DNA from: Malus domestica
Lineage: Eukaryota; Streptophyta; Magnoliopsida; Rosales; Rosaceae
NCBI RefSeq assembly: GCF_042453785.1
Contig: NC_091676.1
Location: 2,053,501 to 2,117,500, forward strand
Length of the DNA stretch: 64,000 nucleotides
Direction of reading: 5' to 3'
The notes beneath the pieces are model-generated. The model ran no database searches. It saw only the letters and a list, made by a program, of their open reading frames with translations, and was not told the origin of the DNA. This document shows positions 54,300 through 64,000 of this stretch, in pieces (the first letter of the stretch is position 1; every line of letters begins with the position of its first letter). Both the position numbers and the translations under genes were made by a program.

Positions 54300-54620
54300 A
54301 AAAAACCTCGTTAGACCATTTCATCAAGCACCTGGTCTGAAGATGTCGAGTCTTGTTAACATTATTTGAAGGCTTATGCTAACATATGTTAACAACTACT
54401 ATACTAAGATATGTAGAGGTTTATCAATGGTGGCTACAAAAAACTGTAGAGTAATATTGAAAACAACAAAAATTTGTCAACTGAGGCATTTCATCGAACA
54501 ATTGGTGCACACAATAAAGTCACACACAAGAAAAAAAAAATGGATGACAAAATAATATAAGGAGAAGTAAGAGAAGGTTTTAATTTTTTTTTTGCCCTAA
54601 CCGTTTATAGGATAAAATAC
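54300..54620 (-). repeat. Dispersed repeat, copy 2 (inverted partner of 21060-21390)
   Basis: Reverse complement of several segments of the repeat at 21060-21390, in matching order (for example AACTGAGGCATTTCATCGAA). Diverged; class unknown. Confidence 0.5.
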
Positions 54621-55117
54621 AATACACATATAAATACATAAGTTTTTTTAAATTGTTATAATAAACTACCAATGATTTCATGCTGGATCCATTTAGACGT
54701 TTGGTATTTAAAAAATGATCATTTAATGATTTTTCTAAGCCTTAACGCTTTTCTTGATTAAATCAGAGTCGTCGATTAAAAAAGTGCATCAAATTTGACA
54801 TATACTAAATTGGCAGCACAAGATTAAAGTCTGGTTATCCGTACCCCACAAGTCTCACTCTGTGTGTGATGTGACAGGAGTTAAACTTCCCGAATTTCTG
54901 ACGTAAATAGCGCGTTGAACAAGCTAAGTGTCCCTTAAAATATAAAAACACGTTAAGCCTCCATCTCCATTTTCCCAGTTTCTTAGCTAATAAGCTGTGT
55001 CACATGCCCCACCGCTTTTTCTCCCTAATCTAGAAAATTAGAACCTTTATCTCTTCAATTATTAGTCTATTATTATTATTATTTTAATTGTTAATTTATT
55101 GGCACTACAATTAGGCC

Positions 55118-55123
55118 TATAAA
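55118..55123 (+). promoter_or_regulatory. TATA box of paralogue 3
   Basis: TATAAA (in GGCCTATAAATGTGGG), 82 bases upstream of the ATG at 55205, a normal distance for a short plant 5' leader. Confidence 0.55.
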
Positions 55124-55204
55124 TGTGGGCGCATCCACCACAAAATACCATATCAAATTTCAAGTACACCAATCTTTTCCATTTCTCAATCACCGTAGAA
55201 AGCA

Positions 55205-55666
55205 ATGGCAGCAATTTCACTCATTTCTTCTTCTTCTTGTTCCAACATTCTTTCATTTAATCCGATTTCCAGCACGACCCGAAACCAAATCCGGAAGGTT
55301 TCTTCAACTAGGGTTTTTGCGTCGAGCAGAAAAGGAGGTGATCATGCAGACCAGTACTACCAAAACTACAGCAGCAGGCTGGTGGACGAGAGCATGATTG
55401 TTCTCCGGAAGAGAGTTCACGAAATGAAGATGGTGGAGAGAAACTACGAGCCTCCGTCGGATTGGATGGATTGGGAGAAGCGATATTACACCACCTACGA
55501 TTCGTTTATATGCCAAGTCATGGGCTTCTTGCAGTCCCACTTGATGGACACAAGGCCAAGTTTTGCTTTGGCATTCCTGGCTTTGATCGTTTTGAGCGTG
55601 CCTACTTCAACGCTTATGATTTTCTTCCAACTGTTGGAGCTCGCAAAGGGGGTCGGTCTTCACTAG
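55205..55666 (+). CDS. Uncharacterised plant plastid-type membrane protein, paralogue 3
   Basis: A single exon of 153 residues, clearly related to the genes at 42422 and 51268 but more diverged. The leader is Ser-rich with basic residues (MAAISLISSSSCSNILSFNP), as in plastid transit peptides. Conserved core: SRLVDESMIVLRKRVHEMKM, PPSDWMDWEKRYYTTYDSF and LQSHLMDTRPSFALAFLALI, then a hydrophobic segment to LLELAKGVGLH. It ends a little earlier than its relatives. Conservation across a diverged paralogue identifies the family's core motifs. A TATA box lies 82 bases upstream. Function is unknown. Confidence 0.85.
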   Translation: MAAISLISSSSCSNILSFNPISSTTRNQIRKVSSTRVFASSRKGGDHADQYYQNYSSRLVDESMIVLRKRVHEMKMVERNYEPPSDWMDWEKRYYTTYDSFICQVMGFLQSHLMDTRPSFALAFLALIVLSVPTSTLMIFFQLLELAKGVGLH

Positions 55667-56298
55667 CGGCTATATATATTAATTTGTTTGTATAAATACA
55701 TAGACATGTAGGTTTCCAAATTAATGATATATAAGTTCTTTCATCAAAATTTTCAAGGAAGTTTTGGTTCTTCTCGTTTTTTTTCATCAATAATCATATT
55801 AGAGGCAAGTGATATACAACCCATGAATCTAGTTAGTTTACAAGAAAGTAATTTTCGCACGTTTAACTTATAACATAAATCAAATTAAGATATACAGATG
55901 CTATCTCCGCACATTTTCTTGACTTCCACACCCGAACAAGAAAATGCCACTTTTGTAGCATATGACAGTAAAATGTGAATTAGAAGGATCATTAGCTGCA
56001 TTTTGGATCCACCCACTATACTTTTGACAACTTTTTAACTAAAATATACATCCTGAAATTGATATAATTATTCACTTTAGGCCCTAACAGTAAAAATTAT
56101 AGAAGTGATTTTTGAGTTTGTCCACCATTAATCATTTAATTTAGTCATTATGTGAAAAAATTCTCAATATCCCTGTTAAGTGGAGAGAATATTGATTTAA
56201 CAAAAGTACTCTTAAAAAAGTGGTACGCGTTTGTTCACTAGACAATTTAACGAATATATAGACAGATTTTTCACGGAATGACCAAAACGATCTACGGC

Positions 56299-57204
56299 CA
56301 GGCCTAGTGTGGGTAGGGCGACCATCTGGGGCCCAAAAAAATTAGGGGCACTAAAATGATTAGGGCGGTATATTTACATATGTTTTTAAAAGAGTATAAA
56401 TTTATAAAATTTTGTTTAGTGACAAAGAAATTTGACTGGAATTGGTGGTTTTGTTGTTTAAAATTAATGAAGAGGTCTTAGGTTCAAAACACCATGTGTG
56501 CTTATGTACATTCCAATTTTTACAAATTTCTTTTCCATAACAGTATAAATTATAAAAATTGGCTAGATGATCAAGAGGTTTAATTAGAAGCAATGGTTTT
56601 TGTTGTTTAAAATTAACGAGAGGTCCTAAGTTTGAAATGCTATGTGCATGTTTATTGTTTTCAATTTTTACAAATTTTTGTTTGGTTGTTAATTTATTTA
56701 CTAGCTAGTAGTTATGTGGGTTGCTATTTTTACACATCCATTCCAATTCAAGTCTAATATTCGACAAAGAGTAATGCGTAGACTAAATTTTTAGACCAAA
56801 TTTGCAAATAATATTACGTGTCATCAAAATGTTTAATTTAGTGTTCATTCATTTCTTATACATATCCTTAAAGACTCAAAAACATTATTATTATTGTAGT
56901 CTTATATTGATGAGGTTAGTTTATAAGAAAAAATACCTTATGATTTATACAAAAACATTTTAAAAGTTCAGATGTAAAACAAAACTCATAATCTATCTAC
57001 TTGTAAGCCCAAAGTTTTGGGTTTCCTTCTCTCAATACAAAATAAAATAGTTATTCCGTGTTTCTAAATTATTGAGTTTGAAGTGTTTTTCTAAATATAA
57101 TGTTATTGATATCTTACGTGTGAAAACAAATAATTTTTTTATATGAAGTAAGGGCACATTTTTTGGCGTTACCCCAGACCTCAAAAATCTCTGGACTGCC
57201 CATG
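56299..57204. mobile_element. Non-autonomous hAT-type element, 906 bp
   Basis: A perfect 8-bp target duplication, TCTACGGC, at 56291-56298 and 57205-57212. The left end CAGGCCTAGTGTGGGTAGGG and the right end (reverse complement CATGGGCAGTCCAGAG) are weak inverted repeats starting CA, as in hAT elements. The interior has a diverged duplication around TTTTGTTGTTTAAAATTAA (about 56450 and 56600). No transposase. Confidence 0.75.
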
Positions 57205-58171
57205 TCTACGGCAGATAAATTCAGAAATTTCTTCTATCGATTTTCATTGTAATATATCATGTGAAATTATACTAATATAAAAAACTATCTTAACTGAAAA
57301 GAAACCCAAGTGTGGGCATATCCCTTTGATCAGTTTGAATCTGCGCGTTACAGTTCATCTATATTGGACGCTTGAGTTGGGGCTGCTGGGAATGATTAAT
57401 CATTATTAAGCACAAGCAGACGTCGTCGTCATTATTGTGGGCCACTCAATTTTTTATTTTTTATTTTGTATTGTTTTAGTTTTTGGTTGACACTCAAATT
57501 TTAATTAATTTTCAATAAAAATGTACATTTTTTTTGAAATGATTGAGGAATTGCCGTGGATGCGCACAAACTAAACGGCGAAAACAATTCCATAACCTTG
57601 ACTGATTTATTTTCTATTATTAGATTCCAATCAATTGCAACGATCTTGAAATATTATTGAATAAAATAACTACGACTTGAAAGTCCTATTATTTAGAGAG
57701 AACTCGGATCAACATATACAAAAATTATTTAACCAATGCGGAATGTTTTATATAATTGTAAAAAAAAATTTGTGCGTCCAAAATACAAAAAGGTATTCTA
57801 TATATTACTATACCGTAAAATAAAATAAAAAATCTCAAGTGTTTATCAAATTTTATATTAACATGTGTATTGCTCCGTATTTCAGACATATTAAAACATT
57901 TATCCTAAAATTGTTTAATATTTTTTATTATAATTAGAGGCATAAAATGAGTGGCAAAAATAAATAAATAAATATGATACCTTCTCAAACAACATGAGAG
58001 GCATAAAAATGGTCCCGCTGAAAAATGGCCTTGTAAAGATTGACGAGCAACCAACAGTATTATGATTGCTTCAACAATTTCTAAGACAATAGATGCTAAT
58101 TTTTAACCATCTTAATTGTTAAAGGGGAGAAAAGCATCTATCTATAATAAATCAGCTAACTTCAAAGTTCC

Positions 58172-58392
58172 GGAATTGGATACTCTCCTGATCCGCTTTG
58201 TGAGATCTGAAAGATCAATCGATCGTATTCATTTATTGTATATCGTACGGTTAAAAATTATTTTAAAATTTTAATTTAAAATTAAATATAAATAATACTT
58301 AACGAAAACTAACCATACAATGTACAATAAACAGACATGATTGATTGATCTCCAGATCATGACAAACAGGATCTAGAAAGGATGCTCGTCCC
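58172..58392. mobile_element. Long-TIR MITE, GGAATTGGATCC family
   Basis: A 221-bp foldback. The left arm contains GAGATCTGAAAGATCAATCG and the right arm GATTGATTGATCTCCAGATC; pairing spans about 80 bases. AAAGTTCC at 58164-58171 and 58393-58400 is the target duplication. Confidence 0.7.
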
Positions 58393-59256
58393 AAAGTTCC
58401 AAAGGAACGAAAAAGAAATTAACTTTGTAGGTTCTATCTATATGATGAAGCTGCTTGATTAAATATAATTAAATTTGTAATCAAATAATTAAACACTGCT
58501 CTTCAATCTTCAATTATTCATTAATCTAATATATACTAATTAATAAAACTCTCTTTGTCAACCAAAAGATGATGAAAAGATAAATTAGTCTTCTATCACA
58601 AAAAAAAAATAATGAGCAATAATGTAATTTTACATGTCCAAATTTTATTATTTTTTATTAAAACCTCACATACAGATAATGTTAAAATACATTCAATATT
58701 AAAATTAAAAAAAAAAACAAAAGCAAAAAAACCTCTCATTCCCCACATTCTCTCTATCTCTCCCTCTCTCCTTCTCATTTTCTCTATAAAAAAAATGGGC
58801 GCATACACATTTGCAAATGCTATTATTTTATTATAATTGGAGCGATTGAACCATCAGTTAATTAAAAACAAGTCACCATTTAAAAAATATAAATTGGGGT
58901 TACTAGCCCTTCAAATCCACCAATTAAAATTAGCCCTCATCTTGAAAACAATCTCTACAAACATTTTTTTAACAAAAGTACTTATAATGTTGTATCAATA
59001 ATCTACCAGTATTGCGTCAAACATATATTAATATTATTTCAGTAATGGAAATATTTTTGTCAAAGATAACGAGTAGATTTTGCATTTTAAAAAGGGCTGG
59101 GTTTGTGAAGGGGCTACTAAGCCCAATTTATCCAAAAAAGAGTCGGTTTTATGCACACAAGTTCATCTTTTGACACACATCACTTTCATTTCAAATAAAA
59201 ATTTACACACATATAAAATTTACCCCAAAAGACTTAGTGGTTTAAAATTATGGAAC

Positions 59257-59405
59257 TTTAACGAAAAGCTCTCGGTACCGTTTACTTTAACAAAAAAAAA
59301 ACCACATTTTTACACTAAAAAGTCAATTCTGATACTATTCATTTTACCCTTTATTTTGTCCTTATCGTTAAAACTCAAAGTTTTCAAATTATTTTCATTA
59401 GTTTT
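59257..59405 (+). mobile_element. Short Mutator-like MITE, copy 5
   Basis: Begins GGAACTTTAACGAAAAGCTC and ends TTTTCATTAGTTTTCA. TTTAAAATTA occurs on both sides, a 10-bp duplication like that at copy 4. Confidence 0.7.
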
Positions 59406-60017
59406 CATTTAAAATTACCCCAAAAAACTTCATGATTCATTAAAAAAAAAAACAATTATTTCCTTTGGACACCAATAGAATTTTAAAACAAAAGTGGTAA
59501 CTACAAACTGATTTGGATCAAACTTTAGCGTTGAGTCAAGCTAATCGCGTAGCCGCAATATGATTGGGTAGAGAGAAAGGGTGTCCAAAGAAAAATAAAA
59601 TGGGTGACCTAAACAAAATAAGTAAATGAGGTGTCCACACAAAAAAATTGAGTGTACACAAAACCACTCCAATTAAATACCTAAGTTCGATCTTTCTTAA
59701 TTTGCCATACAAATACAATACATCGGCCTCTGATGATCAAAGCTCCAGCCGGGAAAGTGAGTCCAGTAAGTAGCTTCTAGCTAGGCGTATGCAGCTCCTG
59801 TTGGATTCTCAACAATCGATCTTCAAAGCATGCTCCTCATATGTCATATATCCAGGTAAACCAGCTTCTTCCCAAAGGCATCTTATATATCTCCTTAGTT
59901 TCTGCATGAAGTTCTACTGCAAAATAAATTGTGAGTAAGAAAATCAATTCATAAATCCAATAATTAGTAATCTTTTTACCAAGAAAATAAATTTGAAGTT
60001 GTGGAATGAATAATTAT

Positions 60018-60204
60018 AGGTAAGGAGCTCCCTTCAGTCCAAGACGTGACAGCAATAACCAACCTCTCGGCTCCTGCTTCGTTGGATCAGAAAAACACCA
60101 CTTCTTTTAGCAAATGTATGATGAGTTTTTGAACCAACGAGTCAGCAGCTGAGTGCCAGCCCTTAAACTGCCAAGGACTGGACTGAAGAAGAGCTCCTTT
60201 CATA
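60018..60204 (-). ncRNA. MIR319: MIR319c-type microRNA precursor
   Basis: On the minus strand the 3' arm contains TTGGACTGAAGGGAGCTCC followed by TT (60042 down to 60022), which agrees with Arabidopsis miR319c as I recall it. The 5' arm, about 60178-60198, reads AGAGCTCTTCTTCAGTCCAG and pairs with it with a few mismatches, as a miR319 star strand does. Between the arms lie about 135 bases including GCTGACTCGTTGGTTCA. The long stem with mature RNA on the 3' arm is the known layout for MIR159/319. miR319 cleaves TCP transcription factor mRNAs to control leaf shape and growth. The primary transcript should run from the right; its promoter was not located. Confidence 0.93.
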
Positions 60205-60637
60205 TATATATATATAAACCCACCCACACGACATTATATATAAAACCCTAGGGATTAAATTAACGAAGCGAATACACGACCACATAATATAGGGTTTGCA
60301 TGCATGCATTAATTACAAGCCGTTTTGATCAGCTAGAAGATGCATGCTTGTTCAATAAGTACTATACATAATCATATTTATATAATTTAGGGCTTATTGC
60401 CATAGATCGAAAAGAGAGAAATAACAGAGGGCACAGCTGAGAAAATGGTAAGGGACGAGAAAGGAAGAAGGAGGGCGAGGGTATATACAGCCATAAAAGG
60501 TGAAAACGCCGACATGCAGATCTAAAAAACAGTACTGATTGAGATTGAGGGCAGAGGTAAAGGGCACCAATTCATATCATGTTTGAAAATTTTCGAAGTC
60601 CTTTCAACTCAAACAGGACAACTTTATCTTAATTTTG

Positions 60638-60846
60638 GGAAAGACATCAGCTCCAAATCTCTTCTTCCAAAACCCACGGATTAAGTGATCTGAACTCTTA
60701 AAATTTGATTCAACGGTAAAAAATTATTTTAACTTTTAAAAGTTTTTATTAACTTCTCTATTTTTAACAGTTGGATCAAATTTCAAAGGTCCGGATCACT
60801 TGATCTGTAGGCTTTGGAGAAAAAGATTCGGAGAGGATCTCTTTCC
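60638..60846. mobile_element. Long-TIR MITE E1, GGAATTGGATCC family
   Basis: 209 bp. The left arm GGAAAGACATCAGCTCC ... GATTAAGTGATCTG and the right arm GATCACTTGATC ... GGAGAGGATCTCTTTCC pair over about 90 bases. Flanked by TTAATTTTG (60629-60637) and CTAATTTTG (60847-60855). Confidence 0.72.
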
Positions 60847-60855
60847 CTAATTTTG

Positions 60856-61064
60856 GGAATTAGATCCGCTCCGGACCTTAGTTTCCGGAACCTAGGAATC
60901 AATTTATTTGGACCGCACAAATTCAATCCAATGGTCCCTATTAACTCATTTTTCTGGCCACCACACGAAACCAATGGCTCTGATTTCTTTTACATATCAA
61001 TCAGCGGTCCATATGATTTGTTCCTCAGGCTCCGGACATTAACATCCGGAGCGGATCCAATTCC
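60856..61064. mobile_element. MITE E2, adjacent to E1
   Basis: Also 209 bp. Ends GGAATTAGATCCGCTCCGGA and TCCGGAGCGGATCCAATTCC are inverted with one mismatch over 20 bases. The 9-bp duplication CTAATTTTG is at 60847-60855 and 61065-61073. The left copy is shared with E1. Mutator-like by duplication length. Confidence 0.82.
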
Positions 61065-61073
61065 CTAATTTTG

Positions 61074-63966
61074 TACCATCTCTGCTGACCTAGCTAGCTG
61101 ATTTTACATATCTCATCAGACAGCTGGATCGCTCACCACAAACACTTGTCTGATCAACTCTTATATCTCATGGCTCGCTGCCACAACTACACACATATGT
61201 ACAGCTGAGATTAAATCTTAAATAAAAAAATTATACACTCTTTCAGTCTTTTTAGCATCTTAATCACTCCTATTTAATCTTATTTTTTCATTTGATTAAT
61301 TTAATTTCATGATAAAACATTAAAAGAGGTGTGGGAAAAGTTAACAGTGTATGTGAAATTCATCTTTCAAATAAAAAATTGTTGCATATGCATACAAAAC
61401 TACGACCATATCATCAAGGGTAATTTTATCTACACACTCATTTTTACTTTTCACTTATAATTTTAAATTTTTTGACCATCGTATCAAATGAATTGAAAAT
61501 CAAAGGACAAAAATTATCAAGGAGTATGCAAAAGGTAAAAGAATGTATATATAGCATATATAAGAAAGAAAACTCTTAATATGCTAATCTCAATTAATGT
61601 TATGCAAACCCTAGAGTGTCATTTTGGGAACATGCAAGAGCACTTCTTAATTAACATGTTTTTGTTTCAGTGTAGAAAAGACAAAATAGATATAGGCCTA
61701 TTGTATGCAATTTTTAAAAATAATTTGAACTATTCAGTAGTACGAAAAATGAACGGTCAAGATTGAATTAAAAAAATAACATTTCTGTTTACTTATCAAT
61801 CTAATGGATATAAAGCCAGACTACCAAGTAATCCAGATTATTAAAGACTCATACCTCTATCGTGTGAATCATGTCTTCACCACATAAGATCTCTTATATA
61901 TACCACTATTTTTTCCTTACTTTCTTTAGAACACAATAGTTCTATATGATAAAATACAAAGTTATTGCAGAGCCGTATCCTCGTGTTTTCCTCCAATAGC
62001 ACGGAAACCTTGCTCAGAAGGGGCTCGATAACATGCATTCAGCACAATACCAATTGGTAATCCGCGAAGAGATCAGTTAATTAGTTAGTATAGACGTCTT
62101 AATTATCTTTACAATATATGGACTATTGTTGCAAAACGAAAAAACTCAAAGCTGATGATCATGCAGCATCAGAATACATGATTGATGACCTAATGTGTAA
62201 TAGTATATATGCTCTTTTCGTACGCGTACAACTGTGGACAGAAGATATGGTTGATTCCTTTCCTCAATTCCCGGCTGAGGATGGCAGCCGTTAAATAGGA
62301 GAGAGAGATCCCAAAGGCTAGTTATTTTGAAACCAAAAAAGAAAAGGGCTGGTTCGCTCCAATCCCGAGTCCCCAACGAATGTAGTTCCTTTCCAACCAT
62401 TTCTTTCCCTGGAGGGTAGAGGTAGGGCTAGCTACATGAACAAGTCACTTGGCTACGCGCAGAAAAGAGAGAATATTTGGAAACAAGTAACTGTTACGTG
62501 AGGTGGAGTTTCCAAGAAATAAGAGAGCGTACGTTTGGCAGATTGGGGAAGCTAATTGATGTTTCTGATGACTTGTAGTGTCTGCCAGTACTCTCTCAGT
62601 CTCACACACTCACGCTCGCTTACTGTGTGTTCTTTTTCTTTTCTTTCTGCATATAAATAGAACAAACATTCAGGGAATCTCAGTCCATATATATGTATGT
62701 GTGTCTCTGTGTCTCTGTGTGTATGTATATATCTAACGTACCACTCTACGACTTGTCATTTCACCTCGTTTTTCTTTAGAGTATGATTTTTCTCTTCTTA
62801 TTTTTACTCTCCTTCCCTTCCCTCTTATTTGAACAAATACAGTTAAACCACGTTAATATTTTATATTATTATTTTTAAAATAAAAAAAATAAAAAAAAGA
62901 ATATAAGATGAGGAGATGAAATGGGATGAAAAGAGGAGAAAGGGAAAAAATGTTAGTCTTTGTTCTATACCTTTCCCAGGCTTTTACCAGTGAATTAAGT
63001 TTTATTTCTATATCTTTTTAAAAGTGTTGCTTATAATTAATATATGATTACGATTTTTAGCAAAATTACTTGTATTATTTTTTTTGCGTTGTTGTGCATG
63101 CTAGGCTTCAACCCAAACCTTAGTTCAACCTAGCTAAATCGAACACAGAAGGAGAGTAAAAAAGATTACAATCCACAGTTACAGGCTTACAGCACAGAGA
63201 GCTAGTTTCTGGCTTAAGCTCAAACATTCCTAAAACAGACCCCAACTGATTCAAACAAATTACGACAATCAACCAATCAAAATATGACACTTGGACAAAT
63301 GTACCTGTTAAGAGCTAAGGAATAGCAGTATGCCAGTATCCTATAGTATACTTGTTGGAAAAAAATTATGTTAACTTAAAGTGGGACAAGTCTTGAATGA
63401 ATGCTATTTATGCGTGATTATTTGGGCATGAGTTTTAGGGTATTTATCATTCCCGTGAAGATGATTTGCTATTCACCTATTAAAGGTGAGGTTTGTCATA
63501 TTAATTCGAGAATTTAGAGCGTGTTTAATTTGATCTCAACATGAGATGATAATGAATCACTCACCCACTTGATTTGTTTATCATAAAACCAATTACTTTA
63601 ACGTTTTACTTAATACAAACCTACGCTACTAAACTTGGCAATATGATGTACTTATTTCAACGTAAAATCTTCTTTTTCATTACTTGTGTGTTAGTAAACG
63701 CGTAACATACAACATGTCATGAAATTGTCGACTAACCATATTTTTCTTAAGGAGTTGTCACTCTAATAAAAAATCATCACCCACTTTTCTATATACAAAT
63801 TCTTTTTTATTTTTATAGATTTTAAAATGAGTGATGGTTTTGAAAAGTGTGTGAATATATAAACCTTCCATTGTTGCGGTGCAGTTTCAAATCGTTGCCA
63901 ACCGATATGAAACAAAAATTAGTTGGTAAGGTATATAACCACTTTCGGGTACAACAGAAGCCAATA
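61074..63966. other. Intergenic upstream of MIR319, no gene recognised
   Basis: AT-rich. It probably holds the MIR319 promoter (minus strand). A plus-oriented TATA-like CATATAAATAG at about 62650, preceded by CT-rich sequence, could start an unrelated transcript, but no coding frame follows. The minus frame at 62146-62400 has no recognisable domain. Confidence 0.45.
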
Positions 63967-64000
63967 GCTGGTTTGCCCGAGAGGTTAAGGGGGAAGACTT
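63967..64000 (+). tRNA. Partial tRNA at the window edge (class II type, Leu or Ser)
   Basis: The sequence starts GCTGGTTTGCCCGAGAGG and continues TTAAGGGGGAAGACTT to the end of the window. An acceptor strand (GCTGGTT), an A-box-like TGCCCGAGAGG and a D-arm of class II size fit a nuclear tRNA-Leu or tRNA-Ser. The anticodon is cut off or only begun, so the isotype cannot be read. Confidence 0.6.

Larger units (their letters stand above)
51739..55117. other. Intergenic between paralogues 2 and 3
   Basis: No gene recognised. Contents: a TGGGTACA-rich minisatellite-like stretch (about 52200-52460), a PIF/Harbinger MITE (52880-53180), a foldback MITE (53386-53525) and one copy of the inverted dispersed repeat (54300-54620). 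The frame at 52941-53375 overlaps the MITE and is not a gene. Confidence 0.5.
55667..60017. other. Intergenic between paralogue 3 and MIR319
   Basis: No protein gene recognised. Contains a hAT-type element (56299-57204), a long-TIR MITE (58172-58392) and a short Mutator-like MITE (59257-59405). Sequence near 59750-60017 may be the 3' part of the primary MIR319 transcript. Confidence 0.5.

Noticed and set aside
62146-62400. Minus-strand 84-codon frame upstream of MIR319
   Set aside because: No recognisable domain; could lie in the primary microRNA transcript or be chance.

Overview
The window is plant nuclear DNA. Intron-containing genes, isoprenylated metal-binding proteins, a MIR319 hairpin, a PPR gene and many plant-type transposons all say so. 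Gene and repeat content point to Rosaceae, probably the apple/pear group; that taxon call is inference, because no search was run.

Six host protein genes look whole. Two heavy-metal-associated isoprenylated proteins (HIPPs) lie on the minus strand at 3.8-5.5 kb and 13.7-14.7 kb. A GT14 beta-glucuronosyltransferase-like gene (27.4-30.5 kb) and an EAF transcription-elongation factor (33.8-36.1 kb), also minus strand, follow. A cluster of three plus-strand paralogues of an uncharacterised plastid-type membrane protein (42.4, 51.3 and 55.2 kb) brings the total to seven. A MIR319c-type microRNA precursor lies on the minus strand at 60.0-60.2 kb, and the last 34 bases look like the start of a tRNA. 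Broken host genes are a ribosomal P-protein tail (8.3 kb), a fasciclin-like arabinogalactan gene (22.2-23.1 kb) and a PPR gene (23.1-26.7 kb). From memory, the order HIPP20 / PPR / GT14 / EAF matches Arabidopsis At1g71050 to At1g71080, so this appears to be an ancestral gene block diluted by insertions.

The rest is dominated by mobile DNA. (1) A Copia-type LTR element without coding capacity sits inside the PPR pseudogene with a TATGT target duplication. (2) A very young LTR element (36945-40573), with LTRs that look identical and an AACGT duplication, has no retroviral-type genes but carries pieces of host genes: a GDSL esterase, an alpha-amylase and possibly an SF1 helicase. (3) An RTE-type LINE with a 1052-codon open frame, an LTR-derived block and a second LINE 3' piece together fill 42915-51057. 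A single 17-bp target duplication brackets all of it, and the block splits the first two paralogues. (4) There is a small TRIM element (16.5-17.5 kb), several families of MITEs with clear target duplications (PIF/Harbinger, Mutator-like, hAT), tRNA-derived SINEs, and a 38-bp LINE insertion in a GT14 intron.

Intron boundaries were set by hand from splice consensus, reading frame and family protein sequence. No CRISPR array, operon or bacterial feature is present.
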